22,917 bases of DNA from JAWOJF01 sp046481785 (lineage in GTDB: Bacteria; Bacteroidota; Ignavibacteria; Ignavibacteriales; Ignavibacteriaceae), in NCBI GenBank assembly GCA_046481785.1, contig JAWOJF010000134.1, forward strand, positions 1-22,917, read 5' to 3'. Under the pieces are notes generated by a model. The model was given only the letters and a program-made list of their open reading frames with translations. It did not search any database and was not told where the DNA came from. Below, piece by piece: positions 7,732-14,193 of this stretch. The stretch's first letter is position 1. Every line of letters begins with the position of its first letter. A program made the translations under genes and the position numbers.

Positions 7732-7799
7732 GTAACACAGGCTTTAGCCTGTGATTATTAAACTTTCAAAAACCCGCCCACAGGCTAAAGCCTGCGCTG
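7732..7799. repeat. REP-like palindrome pair between atpH and atpA
   Basis: Two near-perfect palindromes of one family lie in inverted order: CACAGGCT-tt-AGCCTGTG at 7736-7753 and CACAGGCT-aa-AGCCTGCG at 7779-7796. The flanks also match as inverted copies (TGTAACACAGG on the left; CCTGCGCTGCA on the right), so the whole unit can fold as one long hairpin or as two small ones. This paired arrangement is typical of REP/BIME elements. A related pair lies at 8949-9013. No RAYT-type transposase is in the window. Confidence 0.85.
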
Positions 7800-7820
7800 C
7801 AAATCCAATCATCAAGCAGC

Positions 7821-8366
7821 TTAAATGCTGCCTTCAATAAATTGTTTCTTTAAAATATTCAGTTGATGCTTAATTGAAGCATCATATACTGTATCTCCAA
7901 TGCGGGCAATAAATCCGCCTATAATAGATTTATCAATTTCAAATTTAAATCTAACCTGCTTATTTAATAAACTCTCAAACCTGCCTTTAAGCTGCTTTGA
8001 CTGCTCATCAGAAAATTCCTGTGCTGCTTTAATCTTTACATTAACAATTCCAAGATGTTCATCTTTTAATTCAAGATATTTTCTTAAAATGCTTAAAAGA
8101 AATTCCTCCCGGTTCTTTTCAACAACAAAAACTATAAACTTCAGTGAATCTTCGTCTATTTTTCCCCTAAAAATATCACTCAATATCGATTTTTTTACTT
8201 TGGGTTTTACAACCGGACTGTCAAGCATTAATTTCAGATGACGGTTTGAATCAATAACAGAAACTACAAGTTCCATGTCTGTTGAAACGGTATCAACATT
8301 TTTTTTCTCTTTAGCTGTCTCAAGCAGCGATATTGCATATCTTAATGAAACTTTATAGTCAGCCAT
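7821..8366 (-). CDS. atpH: ATP synthase F1 delta subunit (OSCP)
   Basis: Delta ties the top of F1 to the peripheral stalk. The 181-residue product has the usual helical N-terminal domain ('YKVSLRYAISLLETAKEK', 'LKLMLDSPVVKPKVKKSIL') and the C-terminal part with 'VKIKAAQEFSDEQSKQLK..FE' and 'DKSIIGGFIARIGDTVYDASIKHQL', which matches the conserved 'IGG......D..D.S....L' ending. I prefer the second of two adjacent ATGs (8366) because AAAGGG lies about 7 bases upstream; starting at 8369 would add one Met. It lies 14-17 bases after atpF, in the standard F-H-A-G order. Confidence 0.95.
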   Translation of the reverse strand: MADYKVSLRYAISLLETAKEKKNVDTVSTDMELVVSVIDSNRHLKLMLDSPVVKPKVKKSILSDIFRGKIDEDSLKFIVFVVEKNREEFLLSILRKYLELKDEHLGIVNVKIKAAQEFSDEQSKQLKGRFESLLNKQVRFKFEIDKSIIGGFIARIGDTVYDASIKHQLNILKKQFIEGSI

Positions 8367-8383
8367 CATTTATCCCTTTGGGA

Positions 8384-8935
8384 TCAGTTCTTGGTTATTT
8401 CGTTTATATATTTATCAACTACTTTATTCTGCTTTTCCTTATCCAGGTTTTCCTGCAGGATTTTTTCAGCAGCGCTTATAGCAATTTCGGCAATTTGTCC
8501 GCGCAGTTCAGTAAATGCAGCCTCTTTTTTCCTGTCAATTTCTGCAGAAGCATCAGTTACAATTTTCTGAGCCTGTTCCCTGCTGTCATGGATCATCTGT
8601 TCTTTTAACTTTTCAGCATACTGCCTGCTCTGTTCAATAATTTTTTTAGCTTCTTCTTCAGCCTTATTAAGGTTAGCCTGATTCTGATCAAGCATCTTCT
8701 GGGCTTCCTCTTTGGCTTTTTCAGCTTTTTCAAGAGATTGTTTAATAGCTAATTCACGCTGGTCGAGAGCAGCAAGAATAGGCTTCCAGGCAACTTTTTT
8801 TAATAAGAACGCCAGGATAATAAAAGTAATAACAGTCCATATTATCAACCCGGGATTAACATCAAGCAGTCCGCCGCCGCCATGTTCTTCCTGGGGGGCA
8901 AAGGCTAATAAACCAAATATCAAATCAGCAAGCAT
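8384..8935 (-). CDS. atpF: ATP synthase Fo b subunit
   Basis: Subunit b forms the peripheral stalk. The 183-residue product has an N-terminal Gly-rich stretch ('EEHGGGGLLDVNPGL'), one membrane helix ('LIIWTVITFIILAFLLKKVAW', about 30-50) with the conserved 'W.PI..AL..R' after it, and then a long charged coiled coil of Lys, Glu, Gln and Ala to the C-terminus. Length and layout are normal. AAGGA lies 8 bases before the ATG. The gap to atpE (95 bases) contains a REP-like palindrome pair. Confidence 0.95.
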   Translation of the reverse strand: MLADLIFGLLAFAPQEEHGGGGLLDVNPGLIIWTVITFIILAFLLKKVAWKPILAALDQRELAIKQSLEKAEKAKEEAQKMLDQNQANLNKAEEEAKKIIEQSRQYAEKLKEQMIHDSREQAQKIVTDASAEIDRKKEAAFTELRGQIAEIAISAAEKILQENLDKEKQNKVVDKYINEITKN

Positions 8936-8948
8936 TATAAAATTCCTT

Positions 8949-9013
8949 TTGTAGCACAGGCTTCAAGCCTGTGGCTGCATGTTTTAAAATACACAGGCAA
9001 AAGCCTGTGCAAC
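8949..9013. repeat. REP-like palindrome pair between atpE and atpF
   Basis: Two palindromes: CACAGGCTT-c-AAGCCTGTG at 8955-8973 and CACAGGC-aaaa-GCCTGTG at 8992-9009. Outer flanks TTGTAG and CAACA are partly complementary, again giving an inverted pair. Sequence and layout match the pair at 7732-7799, so this is the same family. It begins 18 bases after the atpE stop codon in the direction of transcription. Confidence 0.85.
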
Positions 9014-9030
9014 ATATATTCAATATGCAA

Positions 9031-9252
9031 TTAAGCTTTTAATGCTAATAAAATACAAATAACAAGACCAAAGAAAGACATACCTTCAATAAGAGCAGCA
9101 GCAATAATCATTGAAGTTCTGATAGCACCGGCTGCTTCGGGTTGTCTTCCGCTTGCTTCCATAGCTGAAGCAGCAAGTTTACCTATTCCGAAACCACCGC
9201 CAATTACTGTTAAACCAGCACCAATACCGGCTGCTAACCAAGCTAAATCCAT
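9031..9252 (-). CDS. atpE: ATP synthase Fo c subunit
   Basis: The c subunit forms the ion-translocating ring. The 73-residue product is a two-helix hairpin: glycine-rich helix 1 ('GIGAGLTVIGGGFGIGKLAASA'), polar loop 'SGRQPEA' (the RQP motif that contacts gamma/epsilon) and helix 2 'MIIAAALIEGMSFFGLVICIL' with the ion-binding glutamate E56. The 'TY' or 'ST' pattern after the glutamate that marks Na+-binding rings is absent (here it is EGMSFF), so proton use is the simpler reading. AAGGAG is well placed before the ATG, the strongest ribosome binding site of the atp group, as suits a subunit needed in many copies. Confidence 0.97.
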   Translation of the reverse strand: MDLAWLAAGIGAGLTVIGGGFGIGKLAASAMEASGRQPEAAGAIRTSMIIAAALIEGMSFFGLVICILLALKA

Positions 9253-9338
9253 TATATTCTCCTTTTATTTTATAGTTTATTTATTGTTAATAAATTCAAA
9301 TAATTAATCCGTTCTTTTAGAAACGGGGTTAATTAAAG

Positions 9339-10196
9339 TTAATGTTCCTGATGAACGGCCATACCGATAAACAATGCAGAAAGCATTGTGAAAATATAAG
9401 CCTGTATCAGCGCTACTAAAATTTCAAGTAAATAAATAAAAACAGCAAATGCTATTGATATTGGAGCCACAAATATCGTCTGCATAAAAAATATTAAACC
9501 AAGCAATGCAAGAATTACTATATGTCCGGCAATCATATTAGCAAAAAGACGTATAGCCAATGCAAAAGGTTTTGTAAATAATCCCAGGAGTTCAACAGGT
9601 ATCATAATTACAAGCATCCATGGCGGAATACCATGCGGAACCAGGCCTTTAAAATATCCTATAAAACCATTGCTCCTTATTCCGCCAAATTGTGTCATAA
9701 AAAAAGTAAGCATTGCCAGAGTAGCAGTAACTGCTATGTTACTTGTAAATGTTGCAGAAAGGGGAATAAGACCGAGGAAATTTCCAAAAAGTATAAAAAA
9801 GAATACTGTTAATAAGTAAGGAAGAAATTTTTCATAGCCTTTTCCTATAGTTGGCTGAGCAATTTCATCCCGTACAAACAAAACCAGAATTTCAAAAAAA
9901 TTAGCAATCCCTTTAGGGATTAATGTTTTTTTATATTTTGAAGCTACAACAGCAAAAACAATAAACACCAGTAAAGCAGCAAGCCACATAAAAATAACAT
10001 GCTTTGTGGGTGTAATATCTATACCAAAAACTAAAGGAAATTGAGGGATGTGAATTTCAAAACCGGCAAAATCAAGAGTTCTGCTATCCATAACATGATG
10101 CATTATCCATCCGCTATCCGAACCACCTGACTGCTGTACACTATCGGCTGCACCTGCGGCGGCAGATAATGAATCCTGAACCTGATTTAAGGGCAT
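9339..10196 (-). CDS. atpB: ATP synthase Fo a subunit
   Basis: Subunit a provides the proton half-channels. The 285-residue product has a Ser/Gly-rich N-terminal segment, then five to six membrane helices. The essential arginine is visible in 'LAIRLFANMIAGHIV' (R216). 'FFIL.GNFLGLIP' is the conserved second-helix motif, and 'LVALIQAYIFTMLSALFIG' is the last conserved helix. It follows the AtpI-like gene by 6 bases. The 86-base gap to atpE contains a short stem (CCGTT 9309-9313 with AACGG 9322-9326) that lacks a T-run and need not stop transcription. Confidence 0.97.
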   Translation of the reverse strand: MPLNQVQDSLSAAAGAADSVQQSGGSDSGWIMHHVMDSRTLDFAGFEIHIPQFPLVFGIDITPTKHVIFMWLAALLVFIVFAVVASKYKKTLIPKGIANFFEILVLFVRDEIAQPTIGKGYEKFLPYLLTVFFFILFGNFLGLIPLSATFTSNIAVTATLAMLTFFMTQFGGIRSNGFIGYFKGLVPHGIPPWMLVIMIPVELLGLFTKPFALAIRLFANMIAGHIVILALLGLIFFMQTIFVAPISIAFAVFIYLLEILVALIQAYIFTMLSALFIGMAVHQEH

Positions 10197-10202
10197 AAAA
10201 CT

Positions 10203-10577
10203 CTATTTTTTCCTGAAATTTAAGTAAATAATTTCTACTATTAGAAAAAAAATGTAAAAAAACAAGATTGCTAATATATAACTAAAAGGATACAGTTTCA
10301 AGAATTTAAGGCAAATTATTACCAGCCCGGCCATAACAACTAACCTTACAATCATCCCTCCAAATACACTTAAAAGGAACAATTCATTAGGTTTATTTAG
10401 CCCCCAGCGGATAGTAATTAACCCCGCAGTAAAATTAAAACCCACAGTAATTGCGGCAATAAAAACAGAAAAAAACATTGTTTTATCAATTAAAGAAGAG
10501 AGGTAAAAAAAGGTAAGCACTAATAAAAGAAAAAAGAATATGATACCAGAGATACCCAGAAGCTTATTAGCTGACAT
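10203..10577 (-). CDS. AtpI-like small integral membrane protein
   Basis: A 124-residue hydrophobic protein with four predicted membrane helices (about 7-28, 33-55, 66-89, 96-119) and a basic end (NFRKK). Position and topology fit the AtpI family, encoded ahead of atpB and implicated in c-ring assembly or Mg2+ handling; 'GGMIVRLVVMAGLVIICLKFL' resembles the third AtpI helix. Sequence similarity is weak, so the family call rests mainly on place and topology. Its ATG overlaps the stop of the upstream atpZ-like gene (TAATG), implying coupled translation, and atpB starts 6 bases after its stop. Confidence 0.65.
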   Translation of the reverse strand: MSANKLLGISGIIFFFLLLVLTFFYLSSLIDKTMFFSVFIAAITVGFNFTAGLITIRWGLNKPNELFLLSVFGGMIVRLVVMAGLVIICLKFLKLYPFSYILAILFFYIFFLIVEIIYLNFRKK

Positions 10578-10813
10578 TATTTGCCCGATTTCATAACAGT
10601 CTTAATAAATGCATACATACCGATAAATACCCCTAAAAAAGCAAAAATTACAGTAAGCATAGGAGTAGTTTCAAATCTGCCGTCAAGCCAAATACCAATA
10701 AATACCATTATTCCAACAGTAACGGCAAGCTGCATCCCCAGCCCTATATAAGGCCCTATCTCCCGGTATATTTTACTAAGCCCCTCATCATTAAAGGGCT
10801 TTTTATCCTTCAT
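10577..10813 (-). CDS. atpZ: AtpZ/AtpI-family protein
   Basis: A 78-residue protein with a short charged N-terminus and two membrane helices: 'GPYIGLGMQLAVTVGIMVFIGIWLD' (about 16-40) and 'PMLTVIFAFLGVFIGMYAFI' (about 51-70). The pattern 'GLG.QLA..V....G.WLD' and the 'F.G...G.Y..I' second helix are typical of AtpZ. Proteins of this family are found beside atpI and atpB; in Bacillus AtpZ with AtpI has been tied to Mg2+/Ca2+ transport, while in other groups they may help assembly. Its ATG overlaps the bactofilin stop (TAATG) and its stop overlaps the next start in the same way. Confidence 0.8.
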   Translation of the reverse strand: MKDKKPFNDEGLSKIYREIGPYIGLGMQLAVTVGIMVFIGIWLDGRFETTPMLTVIFAFLGVFIGMYAFIKTVMKSGK

Positions 10814-11208
10814 TATTGTTTTTGCTCAGAAACTGCCGGTGTTTCTAATTTTAAACCAGGTACCTGTCCGCTCATTATGCTTTTACCGTCAAACCTTGCA
10901 CCTGCTTCAACAACAAGAATTTTAGAGTTCAGGTCACCTTTTAGAATTGATTTGGCTTCCAGTGTTAATTTTTCCCTGGCAATAACTGTTCCTACAACTC
11001 TTCCGCCGACAGTTATAATTTCAGCATTAACTTCGCCGTTTATTTCACCGCTTTCGCCAATAGTAATATTAGCATTAGCTGAAACATCTCCGTTAACTGC
11101 TCCATCAATACGTACGCTGCCGTTACTGGAAATCTTTCCTTCTATCACCACCCCTGCGGATATGATAGTTACTTCATCCTTTCCTACTCCGTTATTTTTC
11201 ACTTTCAA
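10813..11208 (-). CDS. Bactofilin-family polymer-forming cytoskeletal protein
   Basis: A 131-residue protein whose centre (about 14-115) is a right-handed beta-helix of short repeats: 'GVVIEGKISSNGSVRIDGAV', 'NGDVSAN', 'GEINGEVNA', 'GRVVGTV', 'LKGDLNS'. This is the bactofilin domain; bactofilins polymerise without nucleotides and place peptidoglycan enzymes, stalks or polar proteins. Start codon is TTG at 11208, chosen because GAGGAG lies six bases upstream; a GTG at 11202 is the alternative. That ribosome site overlaps the stop of the M23 endopeptidase gene, a partner commonly paired with bactofilin genes in cell-shape loci. The gene is coupled to atpZ by TAATG. Confidence 0.93.
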   Translation of the reverse strand: MKVKNNGVGKDEVTIISAGVVIEGKISSNGSVRIDGAVNGDVSANANITIGESGEINGEVNAEIITVGGRVVGTVIAREKLTLEAKSILKGDLNSKILVVEAGARFDGKSIMSGQVPGLKLETPAVSEQKQ

Positions 11209-11218
11209 ATTTTACTCC

Positions 11219-12052
11219 TCAATTATTAAAGTTTAATAAAAAATCCTGCGGATTAACAGGCTTGCCTTCCTTCCAAAGCTCAAAATGCAGGTGCGGCCCA
11301 ATTGATTCCCTGCCGGTATTTCCGCTTAAAGCTATTAATTCACCCTGCTCTACAACTTCTCTTTCACGCTTTATTAATACTGAACAGTGCTTATATATTG
11401 TAACATAATCCATTGAATGACTAATAATAACCATGTAGCCATCATTAACTGTGTAATCAGAAAATATAATATAACCATTAGCCGCTGAATAAACAGGCGA
11501 ACCCGTCTTTAATACATAATCAACACCGAAATGGCCCTTTTCCGGGAAATATTCTCTGCTTATAAAACCATTTGAAGGGCTATAGAAATAATATAATGGT
11601 TCTTCTTTAACTCTGCCATCCTGACTAAAGAAAAGATCCCTGATTACAGCCATTAAATTTCCGCCGGATTTATTTTTTCTGCTCCTGCTTTTATTTTCAG
11701 ATGATATTGAATCTGCTAAAGTTGAGTCACCAAGTAAAATTGCATGGCGCAGCCGGTTATTTGTTGATTTAAGGCTTTCAAGCTCTCCTGTTAAAAACAA
11801 CATTTTTTCATTAAGCTCTTCAATTTTCTGCAGGTCTGTATTGCTTAAGTTAGACTCAGTTGCAAAAAAACTGCGCACCGGAGTAAAAGCAAACAACAAA
11901 CCGCTAAGCACAAAAACAACAAATGAATATAATCCTAATATTGCAGTAACCTTTGCCGGCGTTAATTTTTGCGACCGTGTTCCATGGCTGCCGTCCTCAG
12001 GAACAATCAATATTGAAAATTTTTTAATATGTTTTAATTTTTTGGCAAACAT
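11219..12052 (-). CDS. Membrane-anchored M23-family peptidoglycan endopeptidase
   Basis: A 277-residue protein with a short cytoplasmic part ('KKFSILIVPEDGSH'), one membrane helix (about 35-56), a periplasmic coiled coil (about 69-105), a Ser/Lys-rich linker, and a C-terminal M23 domain (about 165-265). All LAS-metallopeptidase ligands are visible: HxxxD in 'GHFGVD' (H174, D178), the histidine in 'YKHCS' and HxH in 'GPHLHFELW' (H254, H256), so it should be an active zinc enzyme that cuts cross-links. Start is uncertain: an in-frame TTG at 12073 would add seven residues; the ATG at 12052 fits the family's N-terminus better, and neither has a clear ribosome site. It sits directly before the bactofilin. 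Confidence 0.9.
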   Translation of the reverse strand: MFAKKLKHIKKFSILIVPEDGSHGTRSQKLTPAKVTAILGLYSFVVFVLSGLLFAFTPVRSFFATESNLSNTDLQKIEELNEKMLFLTGELESLKSTNNRLRHAILLGDSTLADSISSENKSRSRKNKSGGNLMAVIRDLFFSQDGRVKEEPLYYFYSPSNGFISREYFPEKGHFGVDYVLKTGSPVYSAANGYIIFSDYTVNDGYMVIISHSMDYVTIYKHCSVLIKREREVVEQGELIALSGNTGRESIGPHLHFELWKEGKPVNPQDFLLNFNN

Positions 12053-12074
12053 TTTTATATCTGTAACGGGCAAA

Positions 12075-12707
12075 TTACTTAAATTTTTTCAGTAAATCCC
12101 CGAATTTAATTTTACCCTCTCTTAATAACTTCGGCTTTTTTTCTGAGAGATCTATCAGGGTAGAGGCCTCAAAGAACGATTTCTTTTCTGTATAAAATAT
12201 TGCATCAACTTCAGATGAAAACTCATCTTTAATTACAGAATATTCTGCAATCGGTGCCTGGTTACTCCGGTTAACGCTGGTAGATATCAGCGGCATTTTA
12301 AGTTTTGATAATAGTTTAAGGCAGAACCGGTGATTTGGTATTCTGAATGCTGCTGTTACATGCCCAAGCAGTTGTGATGCTTTTTCATTAAGGTTTAACA
12401 CTACCGATACAGGGTTTGGCCATATGGATATTAAAAAATCTATATGCTTTTCGGAATGAATCTCAACATATTTCAACAGGTTCTCCATGCTATCTATAAG
12501 CAGGATAAAAGTTTTACCAGCCTCTCTCCCTTTTATTTCATTTATTCTTGTAACAGTTTCTTCATTAAACGGGTTTGCTCCAAAACCGTATATTGTATCT
12601 GTAGGATAAATAAATACTGTCCCTTCCAAATATAATTTCTCTGCTTTTTTTATTGCACCATCAAAATTTTCATCTACATTTATCATATCCGCCGATTTAA
12701 TTTCCAT
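12075..12707 (-). CDS. Sua5/YciO/YrdC-family L-threonylcarbamoyladenylate synthase
   Basis: This family makes threonylcarbamoyl-AMP from threonine, bicarbonate and ATP, the first step of the t6A37 tRNA modification. The 210-residue product shows the YrdC motifs: 'YPTDTIYGFGANP' near residue 35, 'IKGREAGKTFILLI' (the K.R....F region), 'VTAAFRIPNH' and 'PLISTSVNRSNQAP', ending with 'LLREGKI'. It has only the TsaC-type domain, with no Sua5 extension. The ATG at 12707 has AAGGA seven bases upstream; a TTG at 12722 in frame lies further inside the upstream gene. It overlaps the glycosyltransferase gene by 11 bases. Confidence 0.9.
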   Translation of the reverse strand: MEIKSADMINVDENFDGAIKKAEKLYLEGTVFIYPTDTIYGFGANPFNEETVTRINEIKGREAGKTFILLIDSMENLLKYVEIHSEKHIDFLISIWPNPVSVVLNLNEKASQLLGHVTAAFRIPNHRFCLKLLSKLKMPLISTSVNRSNQAPIAEYSVIKDEFSSEVDAIFYTEKKSFFEASTLIDLSEKKPKLLREGKIKFGDLLKKFK

Positions 12708-13722
12708 TAAGTATTCCTTCAATTTCTTTTATAACCACTTCAGGTTTAAGATTATAGCCGCATGCAAAATTTTTAACGGGGCATTCTTTATACCCGTGAA
12801 TTCCACACGGCTTGCAATATAAATCATTATAACTTAAATACGAACTAACTGCATTATATGGATAAAATCCAAAATCAGCTATAGTTGAACAATAAATTGT
12901 TATTACAGGAACATCAGCGCACATTCCCATGTGAGTGGGAGCGCTGTCATTAGAAATCAATAGACTACATTTTTTAATAATGTCAATTGATTCAATAAGA
13001 GAATATTTGCCGGCTGCAGATAAAACATTCTTTTCAGCCTCTGCGGCCATTTCATTACATACTGATGCATCTTCAATTCCCCCCAGCAATAAAACAAAAT
13101 AATTTTTTTTTACCAAATATCTTATTATTTCATTGTAATATTCTTTAGGGTATTTTTTTGTGTTCCACACACTTCCGGGAGCAACAGCTATAAATTTACC
13201 GGGATGGTTGATCTGCGTAAGTAACTGGTCTGTTTTTGTCTTTGCCTCTCCGGGTATTACTACCTCAGGTAGTATTTTCCAGTTGTTGTCTAAGTTCTCT
13301 AAACCGGCAAGAGTTAAATTCCTTTGAACCTCATGATGCGAAGATTTATACTTTACAATATTTTTGTAAACATACTTTATACTGTTTTTGTCAAACCCAT
13401 AGGTTTCTTTCACACCTGATAAAAGCGCCATTATAGAAGAACGGAAAGAACGATGAGGTGAATAAAGACGGGTATACCTCATTTTTTTTATACTGCTGCA
13501 AAAACTTAAAAAGTTTTTTAACGGCTTGTGTTCCCCCCTTTTATCAAGCACTATAACATTATCCACAAAAGGGGAAGAAGAAAAAATTTCTTTTGTGGAG
13601 GGAATAGCAATAATATCAATCTGCGAAGAAGGAAAAGAATCTTTTAAAAAGCGGATCATAGGGAGAGTAAGAATTGCATCCCCTATAAAAGCAGTTTGTA
13701 TTACTAAGATTTTTTCTGTCAT
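12697..13722 (-). CDS. Glycosyltransferase family 9 (heptosyltransferase, WaaF-like)
   Basis: Family 9 enzymes add heptose to the inner core of lipopolysaccharide from ADP-heptose on the cytoplasmic face. The 341-residue product shows 'ILVIQTAFIGDAILTLPMI' at the N-terminus, 'VAPGSVWNTKKYPKEYY' in the middle, 'SNDSAPTHMGMCADVPVI' of the donor site, and the 'CGIHGYKECP' cysteine-containing stretch close to the C-terminus that is typical of heptosyltransferase II. AGGAC stands seven bases before the ATG. It appears to be the first gene of the long unit leading into the atp operon. The acceptor sugar cannot be read from sequence. Confidence 0.88.
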   Translation of the reverse strand: MTEKILVIQTAFIGDAILTLPMIRFLKDSFPSSQIDIIAIPSTKEIFSSSPFVDNVIVLDKRGEHKPLKNFLSFCSSIKKMRYTRLYSPHRSFRSSIMALLSGVKETYGFDKNSIKYVYKNIVKYKSSHHEVQRNLTLAGLENLDNNWKILPEVVIPGEAKTKTDQLLTQINHPGKFIAVAPGSVWNTKKYPKEYYNEIIRYLVKKNYFVLLLGGIEDASVCNEMAAEAEKNVLSAAGKYSLIESIDIIKKCSLLISNDSAPTHMGMCADVPVITIYCSTIADFGFYPYNAVSSYLSYNDLYCKPCGIHGYKECPVKNFACGYNLKPEVVIKEIEGILNGN

Positions 13723-14084
13723 TAATAATGTCCTAAAAATCCGCTATAAACATTTCTTGCACTTAAACCTGCTCTTGCCTGCGCAGAACTTTCAAATTGT
13801 CATTCCGCAACTTAAGACAGATTTGCTAATCCTAAGCACAAAACATAGTCCTTTTTTATCTCCATAATGCTGTTTGTTATTACATCCCTAAAGGATTTTA
13901 AGATTTGTTTTTTCGACCATAACTATAAATATTACATCCCTCTGGGATTTATTCAAACAATCCCTTTAAAGCCTGTCCGACTCGTTCGCGACTCGTCGGG
14001 AGATTTATTATTTATAGTAAGAATCTCAAATTCATGAACCTAAAATCCCTTCGGGATGTAGTAAGCTCAGTATTTTCAGATGAA
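13723..14084. other. Repeat-rich intergenic stretch between glycosyltransferase and acyltransferase genes
   Basis: No supported gene. It holds a degenerate hexad run at 13756-13785 (cttgca, cttaaa, cctgct, cttgcc, tgcgca), three copies of a TACATCCCnnnGGGATTT palindromic repeat (listed separately), and a short stretch around 13971-14002 with a repeated gactcgt and a ccgac/gtcgg inverted pair. Any promoter of the unit starting at 13722 should lie here, but I cannot pinpoint it. The shorter open frames here are low-complexity and not believable. Confidence 0.8.
13879..14060. repeat. Three copies of a TACATCCC-GGGATTT palindromic repeat
   Basis: Copy 1 (13879-13898) reads attacatccctaaaggattt, copy 2 (13931-13950) attacatccctctgggattt, and copy 3 (14042-14060) is the reverse orientation, aaaatcccttcgggatgta. 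Copy 2 is preceded by ctataaat, and the matching atttatag occurs at about 14011-14018, on the side of copy 3, so copies 2 and 3 look like an inverted pair with extended similarity. Short palindromic repeats of this type are dispersed in many Bacteroidota-like genomes. Confidence 0.75.
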
Positions 14085-14162
14085 CTTGCTCCTGCTCTTA
14101 TACTTGCTCTTGCACTTGCTCTTGCACTTGCACTTGCTCTTGCACTTGCACTTGCTCCTGCC
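14085..14162. repeat. Hexanucleotide tandem repeat CTTGCW, 13 units
   Basis: Thirteen 6-base units stay in phase across 78 bases: cttgct and cttgca dominate, with cctgct, cttata and cctgcc as variants toward the ends. On the + strand this reads as a Leu-Ala repeat, but that frame has no coding character. The array runs into GC-rich palindromes that end at the stop codon of the acyltransferase gene. A degenerate copy of the same hexads lies at 13756-13785. Confidence 0.93.
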
Positions 14163-14193
14163 TACCGGCAGGCAGGCCTGCCCTACGGCAGGC
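14157..14193. repeat. Two adjacent GC-rich palindromes (CCTGCC/GGCAGG type)
   Basis: CCTGCC-tacc-GGCAGG (14157-14172) and GCCTGCC-ctac-GGCAGGC (14176-14193). The second ends at the base before the TAA stop codon (14196-14194) of the minus-strand acyltransferase gene, so the transcript would form strong hairpins immediately after the stop. No T-run follows, so this is not a classical terminator. CCGGCAGGCAGG recurs at 16381-16392. Confidence 0.9.

Noticed and set aside
9309..9326. Terminator between atpB and atpE
   Set aside because: Only a 5-bp stem and no T-run; atpE must be expressed with atpB.
606..13722. A new defence, toxin or secondary-metabolite system in this half
   Set aside because: Every supported gene here belongs to a known housekeeping or envelope family, apart from the MqnA-like protein; I saw no nuclease, toxin or signalling domain.
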